NCBI GenBank assembly: GCA_903871555.1
Contig: CAIQHM010000028.1
Location: forward strand, 1-55,626
Reading direction: 5' to 3'
DNA from: an uncultured Actinomycetes bacterium
Lineage (GTDB): Bacteria > Actinomycetota > Actinomycetes > Nanopelagicales > Nanopelagicaceae
Length of the DNA stretch: 55,626 nt
The notes beneath the pieces are model-generated. The model saw only the letters and a list, made by a program, of their open reading frames with translations, searched no databases and was not told the DNA's origin. Each line of letters opens with the position of its first letter. Within the stretch, counting starts at the first letter, position 1. Positions 1-11,222 of this stretch are shown in pieces. The position numbers were made by a program, and so were the translations under genes.

Positions 1-552
1 CAGGGCGCAATAATTGTGATGTCTGGTCAAGGCGGTGTTGGCAAAAGTACGATAACCGCACATCTGCGAAACCATCCCGCAATTTGGGTAAGTACCTCAG
101 TAACAACACGCGAACCTCGCGATAACGAGCGAAATGGCCATGATTACCATTTCATAACGGAAGAAAAGTTCGATCAATTAATTGCAAAAAATGAATTCTT
201 GGAATGGGCCGAATTTGCTGGTGCTAGATACGGGACTCTACGAAGCGCTGTTGAAGATGCGCGCAATTTGGGCAAGCACGTTCTCCTTGAGATTGAAATT
301 GCAGGTGCTAGACAAATTAGATTGGCCGATCCCGAGGCGCTCTTAGTTTTTATCTCACCACCATCTTGGGATGATTTGGTAAATAGATTGACCAGCAGAG
401 GCACGGACTCACCAGAGCGACGGGCGGCCAGATTAGCCCTTGCCCAGGAGGAGATGGCTTGTTCGGGGGAGTTTGATGAAGTGCTGACAAACCATCGAGT
501 CGAGGAAGTGGCCTTGGCACTGCTATCCTTGGCGACTTCAAGGGCTAAATAG
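1..552 (+). CDS. gmk: guanylate kinase (5' truncated by window edge)
   Basis: Open frame from base 1: [22 protein letters not shown]...[23 protein letters not shown]...[14 protein letters not shown]; guanylate kinase motifs; followed by rpoZ and coaBC. Confidence 0.9.
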   Translation, partial: QGAIIVMSGQGGVGKSTITAHLRNHPAIWVSTSVTTREPRDNERNGHDYHFITEEKFDQLIAKNEFLEWAEFAGARYGTLRSAVEDARNLGKHVLLEIEIAGARQIRLADPEALLVFISPPSWDDLVNRLTSRGTDSPERRAARLALAQEEMACSGEFDEVLTNHRVEEVALALLSLATSRAK

Positions 553-632
553 TCCAATTAAGATTAACTTCAAATTTTAAGAGATTTCTAGATAGTTTCA
601 GGCAGTTCTTAGGTAATAAAGGAAGGCTCGTT

Positions 633-911
633 ATGACAACAATGGATGGCATCACTAACCCACCGATTGACCAATTATTAGAAGCAGCAGGATCGAAATA
701 CAGTTTGGTGCTTTATGCAGCCAAGCGTGCACGCCAAATTAATGCTTACTACTCACAATTGGGTGAAGGCTTGCTTGAATATGTTGGCCCACTTGTTGAA
801 ACATATGTTCACGAGAAGCCTCTTTCAATCGCGCTTCGTGAAATTAACGAAGGTTTATTGACTATTGAAAATCTGGAGCCAATCGCTCCTGAAGCAGTAG
901 TTGCTGAATAA
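633..911 (+). CDS. rpoZ: DNA-directed RNA polymerase omega subunit
   Basis: 92 aa, [32 protein letters not shown]; between gmk and coaBC; SD-like GGAAGG upstream. Confidence 0.93.
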   Translation: MTTMDGITNPPIDQLLEAAGSKYSLVLYAAKRARQINAYYSQLGEGLLEYVGPLVETYVHEKPLSIALREINEGLLTIENLEPIAPEAVVAE

Positions 912-940
912 ACTTTATTATCGCGAGAGCAAATAATTAA

Positions 941-2140
941 ATGTCACTCTTGGGTCGTGAATTAATCCTTGGAGTTGGTGGGGGAATCTCGGCTTACAAA
1001 TCTGCCGAACTGCTACGACGTCTGCAAGATATTGGTTTCGGAGTAACAGTAATTCCCACGCGAAGCAGCCTAAATTTTGTAGGTAGCGCGACATGGGAGG
1101 CACTTTCGGGGCGCAGTGTAAATGAGAATCTCTGGAATAACGTTCATGAGGTTCCGCATATTGCGGCAGCACGCGCAGCTAATTTAATAGTTGTTGCACC
1201 TGCAACCGCAGACTTGCTTGCCAAAATAGCTGCTGGGCTCGCCGATGATCTTTTAACTAACGTGATCAGTGCATCTGCGGCGCCGTTAATTCTTGTACCA
1301 GCGATGCATCCTGAAATGTGGTTGAACGCTGCGACGCAGAGCAATGTGCAAACACTTAGATCGCGTGGTCATCTGGTTATCGAGCCAGATGAAGGTCGCA
1401 TGACTGGTGAGGATTTTGGTCCTGGCCGTTATCCAGAGATTACGCGGATCATTTCGGAAATTTCTGAATTTGCCAATATCAAATCGGATTTACTGGGCAA
1501 GAAGATTCTTATCACAGCTGGTGGAACTCGAGAAGCGATTGATCCAGTTCGCTTCATTGGTAATCATTCAAGTGGGAAGCAAGGTTATGCCTTAGCAAAG
1601 GCAGCAAGAAATCGCGGCGCCGAAGTAACTTTAATTGCCGCAAATATTGATTTGCCACATTTAGCCGGTGTTAGAACGTTAAGCGTTGGTACTGCGGAAG
1701 AGATGCAAGATTCCCTTAATATCGAATTTCCAGAGTGCGATGCGTTAATAATGGCAGCTGCTGTCGCCGATGCTAGGCCAGTTGCGAAATCTGCGCATAA
1801 GATCAAGAAAGCAGATCTACAAAGTATCGAGCTAGAGGCTAATCCAGATTTAATTGCCGAAATATCGAAAATTCGCAGAGCTCCCCAAGTGCTTGTGGCA
1901 TTTGCCGCAGAAACTGGGGGACTAGATGCTTCGAGCATCGAGGTTGCTAATGCAAAGTTAATTAATAAAGGTGTAGACCTTATATATTTGAATGATGTCA
2001 CTGATGGCGCAATATTTGGTTCAGATCAAACATCAGGAATACTTATTGATAGCAATGGCGCTTCAACAAAGTGTGAAATACAGAGCAAGGACACGCTGGC
2101 TGATCTTTTGCTAGATCAGACCCTTACTAAGTTAGGCTAA
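941..2140 (+). CDS. coaBC: bifunctional phosphopantothenoylcysteine decarboxylase/phosphopantothenate-cysteine ligase
   Basis: [20 protein letters not shown]...PAMHPEMW...[29 protein letters not shown]. Confidence 0.95.
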   Translation: MSLLGRELILGVGGGISAYKSAELLRRLQDIGFGVTVIPTRSSLNFVGSATWEALSGRSVNENLWNNVHEVPHIAAARAANLIVVAPATADLLAKIAAGLADDLLTNVISASAAPLILVPAMHPEMWLNAATQSNVQTLRSRGHLVIEPDEGRMTGEDFGPGRYPEITRIISEISEFANIKSDLLGKKILITAGGTREAIDPVRFIGNHSSGKQGYALAKAARNRGAEVTLIAANIDLPHLAGVRTLSVGTAEEMQDSLNIEFPECDALIMAAAVADARPVAKSAHKIKKADLQSIELEANPDLIAEISKIRRAPQVLVAFAAETGGLDASSIEVANAKLINKGVDLIYLNDVTDGAIFGSDQTSGILIDSNGASTKCEIQSKDTLADLLLDQTLTKLG

Positions 2141-2144
2141 ACCA

Positions 2145-3338
2145 ATGACTAAACGCCTCTTCACTTCAGAATCAGTTACCGAAGGCCATCCAGATAAGAT
2201 GGCAGATCAAATTTCAGATGCAATTCTAGATTCGCTACTTTCACAAGATGCCAAGAGTCGAGTAGCTGTTGAAACACTTATTACAACCGGTCAAGTGCAT
2301 GTCGCTGGTGAAGTAACAACAGATGGTTATGCGGATGTTATGACAATCGTACGCGAGACGGTTTTAGCAATTGGTTACGACTCTTCAGAGAAGGGTTTCG
2401 ATGGAAATTCTTGTGGTGTCTCACTATCCATTGGTCAACAATCAAGTGATATCGCCCAAGGTGTGGACTCAGCTTTTGAGAAGCGAATTTCATCGTCAGT
2501 AGATCCATTAGATCTACAAGGCGCCGGAGATCAAGGTTTGATGTTTGGTTATGCTTGCGACGACACTCCAGAGCTAATGCCAATTCCAATCTCGCTGGCA
2601 CACAAACTTGCTTTTCAACTCTCTGCAGTTCGCAAATCTGGTGTCGTAGATTATCTTCGCCCTGATGGCAAGACACAGGTCACTATTGAATACGATGGCG
2701 ATAAAGCGGTGGCGTTAAATACGATTGTTATTTCGACACAACATGCGCCACATGTAGACCTAGAGAAAACTCTTGCACCAGAATTGAAGAAATTGGTTAT
2801 CGATCCGATTATTGCTGATCTCAAGATAGATACCTCAGATGTGCGTATTTTGATTAACCCAACAGGCCGTTTTGTAATTGGCGGGCCAATGGGTGATGCG
2901 GGACTTACCGGACGTAAAATTATTGTTGATACCTACGGTGGAATGGCCCGTCACGGTGGTGGCGCATTTTCAGGTAAAGATCCTTCTAAAGTTGATCGCA
3001 GCGCGGCATATGCAATGCGTTGGATTGCTAAGAATGTGGTCGCTGCCGGTCTAGCAACGCGTTGTGAAGTGCAAGTTGCTTATGCAATTGGCAAAGCACA
3101 GCCGGTCGGCCTGTTTGTAGAAACTTTTGGAACTGAGAAGGTAGCACCGGCCAAGATTGCAGATGCTGTTTCAGCAACCTTTGATCTGCGTCCTGCTGCA
3201 ATTATTCGTGATCTCAATTTATTACGTCCAATTTATTCAGCAACCGCTTCATATGGACACTTCGGACGAGAGCTTCCTGATTTCACTTGGGAGAGCACAG
3301 ATCGAGCCGCCGCGCTTAAAGAAGCAGCTTCAAGGTAA
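2145..3338 (+). CDS. metK: S-adenosylmethionine synthetase
   Basis: [25 protein letters not shown]...[12 protein letters not shown]...[19 protein letters not shown]. Confidence 0.98.
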   Translation: MTKRLFTSESVTEGHPDKMADQISDAILDSLLSQDAKSRVAVETLITTGQVHVAGEVTTDGYADVMTIVRETVLAIGYDSSEKGFDGNSCGVSLSIGQQSSDIAQGVDSAFEKRISSSVDPLDLQGAGDQGLMFGYACDDTPELMPIPISLAHKLAFQLSAVRKSGVVDYLRPDGKTQVTIEYDGDKAVALNTIVISTQHAPHVDLEKTLAPELKKLVIDPIIADLKIDTSDVRILINPTGRFVIGGPMGDAGLTGRKIIVDTYGGMARHGGGAFSGKDPSKVDRSAAYAMRWIAKNVVAAGLATRCEVQVAYAIGKAQPVGLFVETFGTEKVAPAKIADAVSATFDLRPAAIIRDLNLLRPIYSATASYGHFGRELPDFTWESTDRAAALKEAASR

Positions 3339-3341
3339 TTC

Positions 3342-5228
3342 TTGGTGGCTGAGCTAAAGCCACTGCGCCTTAAAACGCAACGGGTAGCAAAAAAAGTTGC
3401 GATTGCAACGATTTCGCCGGTTGCACAAATCTGTGTTGATACTGGTGTTTATCATCTAGCGAATAATTTTGATTACCTAATCCCTGAATCTATCTCCGAT
3501 GCAATATTCCCTGGAGTTTTCGTGAAAGTTCCATTCGCGGCTGGAGAAGTTGCGGGCTATGTAGTTAGCCGTGAACCGACAACCCTTGATCCAGCAAAAT
3601 TGAAGGTGATCTCGAAACTTATTTCACAGATACCTTTGTTGGACCCGGAATTAATCGAGTTAATCGAATTAACTTGCGAGCGTTATGCGTGTAAACCGTG
3701 GGATGTAATTAAGAGTGCGATTCCGGCACGTGTTGCCGCGGTTGAAAAGTTATTCGAGGGGCGATCGCTACCCGAAATCCATGTTAAGAAGTTCGCGCTA
3801 AAACGCGAGCTAACAATCACAACAAAGAGCGGCGCATTGGCCCATAAAATAAATGAAATTTTGACCAGTTTGAATCCGGAAGAACAATTGCTAGTGATAG
3901 TTCCTGATGAGCGTGATATCGCACAATTGGTCGACCAAACGCTACTTGCCAAGCCAATCGTTCTAACTTCTAGCGACGATAAATCGCTTCGTTATCAGAA
4001 CTACTTGAAGGCAAAGTTTGATCAGCCACAACTAATAATTGGTACCCGAGGCGCGATATTTACGCCCCTGAACCCTAACTCGACAATATTGGTTTTCAAT
4101 GATGGTGATGAATCAATGTATGAACGCAGATATCCGACTTGGAATGTACGCGACATCGCAGCCCTTCGTAGCGCTGATTTCTCTCTGCACTTCATAGGAG
4201 CTAGCCCCAGTTTAGAAATAGTACGACTGGCGGAATTAGGTTGGATTAAAGCCAAGCGGCAAGGATCTACAGCGCGAGGTAAGCGTCCATCAATTCATTT
4301 CAATGATTCCCAAACTTCCGAGATATCTGTGATTAAAAAGGGTTTGAAACTTGGAAATGTTCTAGTCGTTATGGCCGAAACAGGTTATGTCAATGCGATT
4401 GCATGCCAGAAATGTCGCAATCAAGGAAGATGCGATTGTGGCGGCAAACTTTATATTCCGTTGGCTAACAGTGCACCAAAATGTTACCTCTGCGCCCGTG
4501 AGTTTCCGGAGTGGCAGTGCACTTGGTGTGGCGGTAAAACTATTAGATCTATTAGTAAAGGCTCTTCTAGATTCGCCGAAGAAATTGCGAAGGCAGTTTC
4601 GGGTACGAGAGTGATTCTAAGCAAGGGTGGATCACGGGTTGATTTCCTTCCTGAAAAAAGCGAAAACGTTTTAGTTGTTGCAAGTTACGGTTGCGAACCA
4701 GCTGGTTTGTATTCATCTGTGATTTTGAAATCTCTTGAGAATTTGAGCAATCGGGTTGATCTACGAAGCTTGGAATACGCAAGAAGATTGATCTTTGAAA
4801 ATATGAATCGCCTGGCGCCATTGGATAACGCTGGAATCCACTTAGATATTTCCTCCGATAATCCAATAGCACAAGGTTTATTACGTAACGATCCTTATGA
4901 TTTATGTTTGAGCGAAATCCAAGATCGTAAGACATCAAATCTTCCGCCATTTACTCGCGTAGCGACACTTACCGGTGAAAGTGCATCAATTAGGCAATTA
5001 GCAAGATCTTTGGAGGGAAATGAACTCTTTGCTTCTATCTCAGTGCTCACTAATAAGGCGAACGATAAGGGAAACGATAAGAATGCAAGTGCAACTTCGA
5101 AATTGATTCTCAGAACTGATATCGCGCAATCAGTAGAATTTTCAGAGTTCTTCCGCGATTTGTCACGATATCGTGGAATAAAAGCGCTGTCGCCATTACA
5201 ACTTCGCATGGACCCTTTTTCTATTTAG
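3342..5228 (+). CDS. priA: primosomal protein N' (PriA), actinobacterial form without recognisable helicase Walker A
   Basis: N-terminal PriA 3'BD-like region, Cys-rich zinc-binding segment CQKCRNQGRCDCGGKLYIPLANSAPKCYLCAREFPEWQCTWCGG; between metK and def; TTG start. Confidence 0.85.
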   Translation: MVAELKPLRLKTQRVAKKVAIATISPVAQICVDTGVYHLANNFDYLIPESISDAIFPGVFVKVPFAAGEVAGYVVSREPTTLDPAKLKVISKLISQIPLLDPELIELIELTCERYACKPWDVIKSAIPARVAAVEKLFEGRSLPEIHVKKFALKRELTITTKSGALAHKINEILTSLNPEEQLLVIVPDERDIAQLVDQTLLAKPIVLTSSDDKSLRYQNYLKAKFDQPQLIIGTRGAIFTPLNPNSTILVFNDGDESMYERRYPTWNVRDIAALRSADFSLHFIGASPSLEIVRLAELGWIKAKRQGSTARGKRPSIHFNDSQTSEISVIKKGLKLGNVLVVMAETGYVNAIACQKCRNQGRCDCGGKLYIPLANSAPKCYLCAREFPEWQCTWCGGKTIRSISKGSSRFAEEIAKAVSGTRVILSKGGSRVDFLPEKSENVLVVASYGCEPAGLYSSVILKSLENLSNRVDLRSLEYARRLIFENMNRLAPLDNAGIHLDISSDNPIAQGLLRNDPYDLCLSEIQDRKTSNLPPFTRVATLTGESASIRQLARSLEGNELFASISVLTNKANDKGNDKNASATSKLILRTDIAQSVEFSEFFRDLSRYRGIKALSPLQLRMDPFSI

Positions 5229-5261
5229 GTAAAACTCCGCAGTTTGGCTTAGAATTAGGGA

Positions 5262-5822
5262 GTGTCGATTCAACCAATTCGCTTATTCGGAGATCCGGTA
5301 TTAACTACGCCCGCTGAATTAGTTGTGAATTTCGATAAAGAGCTCCGAACTTTAGTAGAAGATTTAACGCAAACTATGCACGATGCTCCCGGTGCTGGTT
5401 TAGCCGCTCCGCAAATTGGAGTTTCTCTGCAGGTATTTGTCTGGGATATTGAAGAGGGCGATGGTCACTTAATAAATCCAACTCTTGATTTGTCAGAAGA
5501 TCTGCAAGATGGCGAGGAGGGTTGCCTAAGTTTCCCGGGCCTTGTATATGAAACCCCTCGAGCTTTTCGAGCCGTGGCTAAGGGATTTAATATGCATGGC
5601 GAACCTGTCACTATTGAAGGTACTGAACTACTGGCGCGGGTTCTGCAACATGAGACTGATCATTTAAAGGGAATTGTTTTTATCGACCGGCTGTTGGCTG
5701 CAGAGCGCAAGATTGCGATGGCTGATATTCGTAATTCAGATTGGTTTGGTCAAGCACAGGATCTGGGTAATACCCCAATAGTAAAATTTAGTCCTCATGC
5801 AACTAATGGGCGGGCAATTTAG
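5262..5822 (+). CDS. def: peptide deformylase
   Basis: GAGLAAPQIGV, EGCLSFPG, LQHETDHLKGIVFIDR motifs; GTG start. Confidence 0.97.
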   Translation: MSIQPIRLFGDPVLTTPAELVVNFDKELRTLVEDLTQTMHDAPGAGLAAPQIGVSLQVFVWDIEEGDGHLINPTLDLSEDLQDGEEGCLSFPGLVYETPRAFRAVAKGFNMHGEPVTIEGTELLARVLQHETDHLKGIVFIDRLLAAERKIAMADIRNSDWFGQAQDLGNTPIVKFSPHATNGRAI

Positions 5823-5823
5823 A

Positions 5824-6741
5824 ATGCAGATCTCAGTTGCTTCCTCTGCGCTTGTTTCAATTCCTATTATCGAAGCGATTATGGCTAGTGAGCATAATTT
5901 AGGTTCGATCATCACGAATCCAGATAAACCGACTGGCCGTGGAAAGAAGATCGAAGCAAATGATTTAGCCAAATGGGCACAAGCTAAAGGTATAGACGTT
6001 GCTAAACCTGCAGATACCTCAGAACTGAATCGCCATTTGCTAGCCGCTCAACCACAGTTAATTGTCACCTGTGCATATGGTCGTTTAATACCAGTCGAAC
6101 TCTTACATGGTCCGCGATTTGGTTGGATTAATCTTCATTTTTCATTATTACCCAAACTGCGTGGTGCAGCTCCTGTTCAATGGGCGATCCTAAATGGCGA
6201 GACAAGCACCGGATATACCATCTTCAAATTGGATAAGGGAATGGACACCGGACCGGTCTACCTTTCCAAAGAAGTAAATATTTCAGCCCTCGATACAACT
6301 CCGATACTCCTTGAAAAATTAGCAAAGCTTGCAGCACCAGACATTCTCGAAGTGATTTCGACAATTGGTAAGACCAGAGCTACTGCTCAACCTCTAACCG
6401 GAGCAACTTTGGCGCCAAAAATATCGAAAGATATGGCCCGCATTCATTGGGATAGTCCAACTGAAACTATATTGCGACAGGATCGTGCGCTCTCTGACAA
6501 TCCAGGAATTTGGAGCAATTTCAGTGGCGAGCGAATTTCATTATTCGGGTTACAGGAAGTTCTCTTGGCAAATTCTTTAGTAGATCCTGGTGATATTGAA
6601 TTGGTTTCGGAGAAGCTCTTGGTACGAACTGGTGACAGTGTTGTTGAGGTTGCAGAGGTTGTTCCAGCAGGCAAGAAACGAATGAGCGGTGCTGATTTTG
6701 CGCGCGGTGCCCGTTTGGTACAAGGATCGAAGTTTGAGTAG
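5824..6741 (+). CDS. fmt: methionyl-tRNA formyltransferase
   Basis: NPDKPTGRGKK...INLHFSLLPKLRGAAPVQWAIL; start placed at the internal ATG just after the def stop (ORF track start 5797). Confidence 0.96.
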   Translation: MQISVASSALVSIPIIEAIMASEHNLGSIITNPDKPTGRGKKIEANDLAKWAQAKGIDVAKPADTSELNRHLLAAQPQLIVTCAYGRLIPVELLHGPRFGWINLHFSLLPKLRGAAPVQWAILNGETSTGYTIFKLDKGMDTGPVYLSKEVNISALDTTPILLEKLAKLAAPDILEVISTIGKTRATAQPLTGATLAPKISKDMARIHWDSPTETILRQDRALSDNPGIWSNFSGERISLFGLQEVLLANSLVDPGDIELVSEKLLVRTGDSVVEVAEVVPAGKKRMSGADFARGARLVQGSKFE

Positions 6742-8089
6742 TAAACCTTTTGCCAAACCAAAACCCGGCGCTGCCAGGTTGTTAGCCTACGATTTAGTTA
6801 GTCAAGTCAATCGCGGCGGTGCTTATGCAAACCTTCGCCTGCCTGAGTTACTTGATGATTCAAATTTAGATTTACGAGATCGCGCCTTTGCAACTGAACT
6901 ATCTTATGGAACTCTGCGAATGCAAGGTAAACATGATTATGCAATCTCTAAGAAAGCTGATCGCGCGCTCTCGGAATTAGATGAGAAAATTGTTGATTTA
7001 TTGCGGTTAGGTATTCATCAAATCTTTGAAATGCGGGTTCCGATACATGCTGCTGTGGGGGAGACCGTTGAGGTTGCTCGTGCAGTTGCTGGCGAATCAA
7101 AAGCTAGTTATGTCAACGCGATATTGCGCGCAATTGCCGCTGATTTAGATATTTATGAAGAATTAGCTTTGGATTCAACGGTTTCAGATATCGTGAAGCT
7201 TTCTATCATTTATTCGCATCCAGTCTGGATAATAAACGCATACTTTGACCAATTAAAAGATTGGGATTCTGTTACAGAACTTCTAAAAATTAATAATATC
7301 CCAGTTGCACCTCATGTCGTCGCCTGGCCTGGTAAATCGACAGTCTCTGAGATTCTAGATATCGGAGGCAGAAAGTTAGCCCTAGGCAGTTATTCTGTTC
7401 TTTCAGATCATTTGCCAAACGAATATCCTGCTATCAAAGATAAACGTGCCGGAATTCAAGATATGGGTTCACAACTTATCTCTGAAATATTTTTTGGGAC
7501 TCGTGATTCGGATTCTCTTTCTTGGTTAGATCTCTGTGCAGGCCCCGGCGGGAAAGCGGCGCTATTAAATAATTTGCTGCGCGAAGAGGCGCCGTCAGCG
7601 CTCTTTATTGCAAATGAACCGAGCGAACATAGAGCAGCGCTCGTAGCAAGAGTTGTACCAAAATCGCAGATCACATCTTTCGACGGTCGTAATTACCAAG
7701 ACTTTGGCCAGAAATTTGATCGAATTCTGATTGACGCTCCTTGTTCCGGGCTTGGCGCACTTCGTCGTCGCCCCGAAGCTAGATGGCGCCGCAGCCTAAA
7801 TGATCTTAAAGAGTTACTGCCGTTGCAACGTGATCTAATTGATTCGGCATACCAAATGCTAAAACCCGGCGGAATTATCGGCTTTGCTACTTGCTCACCA
7901 CTTTTAGCAGAAACAAAGGCGCAAGTCTTAGATGCAAAGTACCGCCATAAAGATTTAGAACTTCTAAATATTGGCGATTTCTCGCCCGCAGGAAATACTG
8001 GTGTAAATCCTGATGGCACTATGCAACTCTGGACGCATATCAATGAATCTGATTCAATGTTTCTGGCGTTGCTCCGAAAATCAATCTAG
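6734..8089 (+). CDS. rsmB: 16S rRNA m5C967-type methyltransferase (RsmB/Sun family)
   Basis: NusB-like N-term plus LDLCAGPGGKAALL and DAPCSGLGALRRRPEARWRR motifs; likely TTG start at 6734 overlapping fmt. Confidence 0.9.
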   Translation: MSSKPFAKPKPGAARLLAYDLVSQVNRGGAYANLRLPELLDDSNLDLRDRAFATELSYGTLRMQGKHDYAISKKADRALSELDEKIVDLLRLGIHQIFEMRVPIHAAVGETVEVARAVAGESKASYVNAILRAIAADLDIYEELALDSTVSDIVKLSIIYSHPVWIINAYFDQLKDWDSVTELLKINNIPVAPHVVAWPGKSTVSEILDIGGRKLALGSYSVLSDHLPNEYPAIKDKRAGIQDMGSQLISEIFFGTRDSDSLSWLDLCAGPGGKAALLNNLLREEAPSALFIANEPSEHRAALVARVVPKSQITSFDGRNYQDFGQKFDRILIDAPCSGLGALRRRPEARWRRSLNDLKELLPLQRDLIDSAYQMLKPGGIIGFATCSPLLAETKAQVLDAKYRHKDLELLNIGDFSPAGNTGVNPDGTMQLWTHINESDSMFLALLRKSI

Positions 8090-8133
8090 TTCCATCGCTA
8101 AACTTTAGTTGTGCAAGCAGAGAGGAAATTGAA

Positions 8134-8793
8134 TTGATTCGCATCTGCCCGAGTATCTTAAATGCAGATCGCAATAATTTGGCCTCTGAGATTTCTCGAA
8201 TTTCAGCGCAGTCGGATCTGCTGCATCTCGATGTTATGGACAATATTTTCGTGCCTAACCAAACATTCACCTTAGAAGAATCTAGGAAGATAATCTCCGA
8301 AACCCCGATACCAGTTGACGCACATTTAATGATTGCCGACCCAGATCAGAGCGCACATCTATATGCCGAGGCAGGTGCTGCAAGCGTAACTTTTCATTTG
8401 GAGGCGAGTATCAAGCCAGTAGAAACTATTGCAAAAATCGCTGCGTATGGGGCTCGAGTTGGTATTGCATTGAAGCCTGGTACGCCATTTCACCTTATAG
8501 CGCCTTTCATGAGCGACATCGATATGGTTTTAATAATGACCGTTGAACCTGGTTTTGGTGGACAGAGTTTTATGAGAAATATGATGGCTAAAGTTGAAGA
8601 AGCCAGAAAAGAAATCGATACCAATTATTATGGCAAAATTTGGTTGCAAGTAGATGGCGGAATATCTCTAGAGACAATTCAAACTGCTAGCGCTGCAGGC
8701 GCGGACACCTTCGTTGCTGGGAGCGCTGTCTTTAAGGCGGATGAACCTGGCGAAATGGTTAATCTTCTCCGAGCTGCCGCCGCCGTTAATTAG
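8134..8793 (+). CDS. rpe: ribulose-phosphate 3-epimerase
   Basis: ICPSILNADRNNL...LHLDVMDNIFVPN...MTVEPGFGGQSF...LQVDGGI. Confidence 0.96.
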   Translation: MIRICPSILNADRNNLASEISRISAQSDLLHLDVMDNIFVPNQTFTLEESRKIISETPIPVDAHLMIADPDQSAHLYAEAGAASVTFHLEASIKPVETIAKIAAYGARVGIALKPGTPFHLIAPFMSDIDMVLIMTVEPGFGGQSFMRNMMAKVEEARKEIDTNYYGKIWLQVDGGISLETIQTASAAGADTFVAGSAVFKADEPGEMVNLLRAAAAVN

Positions 8794-8830
8794 TAAGCGC
8801 TAGTTAGGTTAAGTAGGTTAAAATTTGGAT

Positions 8831-9094
8831 ATGAAAAACTTCGAGGATCTCTGGGCAGAATTAAATGAACTTGCTATCTCCAAGCCCGAAGGTTCTGGGA
8901 CAGTTAAAGAGCTAGAGGCTGGAATTCATGCTATCGGCAAGAAGATTATCGAAGAAGCTGGGGAAGTTTGGATCGCTGCTGAATATCAGAGTGATGAAGA
9001 ATTAGCTTTAGAGTTAAGTCAATTGATCTACCATTTACAAGTTCTAATGATTTCGCGTGGAATCAAATTAGAAGATGTATACAAGAATCTATAG
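8831..9094 (+). CDS. hisE: phosphoribosyl-ATP pyrophosphatase
   Basis: [51 protein letters not shown]; directly upstream of hisG. Confidence 0.93.
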   Translation: MKNFEDLWAELNELAISKPEGSGTVKELEAGIHAIGKKIIEEAGEVWIAAEYQSDEELALELSQLIYHLQVLMISRGIKLEDVYKNL

Positions 9095-9106
9095 TTAGGA
9101 AAATTT

Positions 9107-9955
9107 GTGACTTTAAAGATTGCAGTTCCAAACAAGGGTTCACTTTCTGAAAGTTCAGCCTTGATGCTCAAAGAAGCGGGCTATCGCCAACGCACAGACC
9201 TGCGGGACTTAGTTTTCATCGATCCCGAGAATGATGTTGAGTTCTACTATTTAAGGCCAAGAGATATTGCGGTTTATGTTGGCAGTGGCGAGCTCGAGGC
9301 AGGAATCACCGGCAGAGACTTACTTATGGATTCGCGAGCCGATGCTGCGGAAATCTTGGCGCTAGATTTTGGCAAAAGTACATTTAGATTTGCTGGACCA
9401 ACTACGAAAAATTTCAGCGAGAAGGATCTTGCAGGTAAACGAATTGCAACGGCATATCCAGGATTACTTGAAAATTATCTCGAATCTAAGAAGTTAAAAG
9501 CTACGATCGTACGTCTAGACGGCGCCGTTGAAAGCTCTATCCGTTTAGGTGTGGCAGATGTAATCGCAGATGTTGTTTCAACTGGTGGAACGCTACGTGC
9601 AGCTGGGTTGGCAATATTTGGTGATGTCCTCCTAGAAAGTGAGGCAGTTCTAATCACACGTAATGGATCTGCAAAATCAAGTGTTGTTGAAACTTTAGCG
9701 CGCCGACTAAGCGGGGTAGTGATTGCCCGGCAATATGTACTCGTTGACTACGATGTAAAGAGCTCTGATTTAGCTGCTGCTTGTGCCTTAACACCAGGAA
9801 TTGAATCTCCAACGATTTCGCCGTTACAAAAATCTGAATGGAACGCAGTGCGCGCTATGGTTAAACGTTCAGAGACCAATCGAATAATGGATGAACTTTG
9901 GGCCGTTGGTGCAAGGGGAATTTTAGTTACTGATATTCACGCCTGCCGATTGTAA
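9107..9955 (+). CDS. hisG: ATP phosphoribosyltransferase
   Basis: LKIAVPNKGSLSESSALMLKEAGY...GITGRDLL...DVVSTGGTLRAAGL. Confidence 0.96.
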   Translation: MTLKIAVPNKGSLSESSALMLKEAGYRQRTDLRDLVFIDPENDVEFYYLRPRDIAVYVGSGELEAGITGRDLLMDSRADAAEILALDFGKSTFRFAGPTTKNFSEKDLAGKRIATAYPGLLENYLESKKLKATIVRLDGAVESSIRLGVADVIADVVSTGGTLRAAGLAIFGDVLLESEAVLITRNGSAKSSVVETLARRLSGVVIARQYVLVDYDVKSSDLAAACALTPGIESPTISPLQKSEWNAVRAMVKRSETNRIMDELWAVGARGILVTDIHACRL

Positions 9956-9957
9956 AA

Positions 9958-11163
9958 TTACTTTTCGCGATCCGCGCTTTCAATCTCTTCTCGCGTAATT
10001 CCCATTAAATAAAGAACTGAATCTAAATATGGAGAATTTATAGAACTGGCGGCTGCCGCGCGAACAGCAGGTTTGGCATTAAAGGCGATTCCTAGACCTG
10101 CGATTTCAAGCATTCCAAGATCATTTGCGCCATCGCCGATTGCAATGGTTTGAGCCAAGGAAACTCCTTCAGAGTTAGCGAACTCTCTTAGCGCCTCCGC
10201 CTTAGCCTCACGATCGATAACTGCGCCGGTTATTTTTCCACTCAATTTGTCGCCAATAATCTCTAAGTTATTTGCGCGATAGAAATCAATGTTTAGTTCT
10301 TTAAGTAGCGGTTCAATTACATTGATAAATCCGCCAGAGACAACGCCTACTTTATGGCCAAGACGATGGAGCGTACGAATTAGCGTTCTCGCCCCAGGAG
10401 TCAAAGTAATCTCTCTTTTAACTTCTTCTAGAATTGAAGTTTCTGCGCCTGTAAGTAGCGCAACGCGCGCCGCTAACGAACCAGAGAAATCGAGTTCGCC
10501 ACGCATTGCAGCTTCTGTAATCTCAGAAACTTGCGCGCCCACGCCATATTTTTCAGCAATTAGATCGATAACTTCTTCTTGGATAAGAGTGGAATCCATA
10601 TCTAGCAGGACAATTCGCTTGGCACGTCTTGCTAAACCACTCTGCTCAACAGCGATATCCATTCCATTTGCCCGGGCGATCTCTGCGAGTTCGCGTTGAA
10701 TAATTTTTAGATCACTTTCGCTGGAGAGAAGAGTTACTTCGAATTCAATGGCAGTTAATGGATAGGAAGCTGTCCGATGAATACGATCAATATTTCCACC
10801 CTGCTCTGCGATTTTCGCCGCAAGAGCAGCAACGCCAGAGGGGAGAAGCTCCTGAGCTAGGGCCACGATATGCAAATTAGAGCTCTTTGAATCGCTCTTC
10901 GGCTCATCAGTGAAATCAATTGCAAGATCTAAACCAAGGCGGTTGGTTGCCTCCATCAAATCTTTCTCTATAGCTGGACCATGTGCGGGGTCTAGAGAAA
11001 TTAGAGTTGTAAGAATAAGTCTTCCTCTAATTACGACTTGCTCGATATCCAAAATCTTTATAGCGAATGGTTCGAGGGTAGAAAAAAGCGCTTGAGTGAC
11101 ACCCGGTGCGTCGATGCCAGAAATTAGGATCAAGCCGGTGTGATGTACTTTCTCTTGACTCAT
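9958..11163 (-). CDS. serB: phosphoserine phosphatase with ACT-like N-terminus
   Basis: VLLDMDSTLIQEEVIDLIAEKYG...VGVVSGGFINVIEPL...AIGDGANDLGML. Confidence 0.94.
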   Translation of the reverse strand: MSQEKVHHTGLILISGIDAPGVTQALFSTLEPFAIKILDIEQVVIRGRLILTTLISLDPAHGPAIEKDLMEATNRLGLDLAIDFTDEPKSDSKSSNLHIVALAQELLPSGVAALAAKIAEQGGNIDRIHRTASYPLTAIEFEVTLLSSESDLKIIQRELAEIARANGMDIAVEQSGLARRAKRIVLLDMDSTLIQEEVIDLIAEKYGVGAQVSEITEAAMRGELDFSGSLAARVALLTGAETSILEEVKREITLTPGARTLIRTLHRLGHKVGVVSGGFINVIEPLLKELNIDFYRANNLEIIGDKLSGKITGAVIDREAKAEALREFANSEGVSLAQTIAIGDGANDLGMLEIAGLGIAFNAKPAVRAAAASSINSPYLDSVLYLMGITREEIESADREK

Positions 11164-11222
11164 TGGGTTAGATTAGCGGTTCGCCGCGTTAACTTGCGCC
11201 GGTTACGGGTATCTTTACGCCT

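Noticed and set aside
10289-10699. 136-aa plus-strand ORF antisense to serB
   Set aside because: Ser/Ile/Arg-rich shadow ORF of conserved HAD domain
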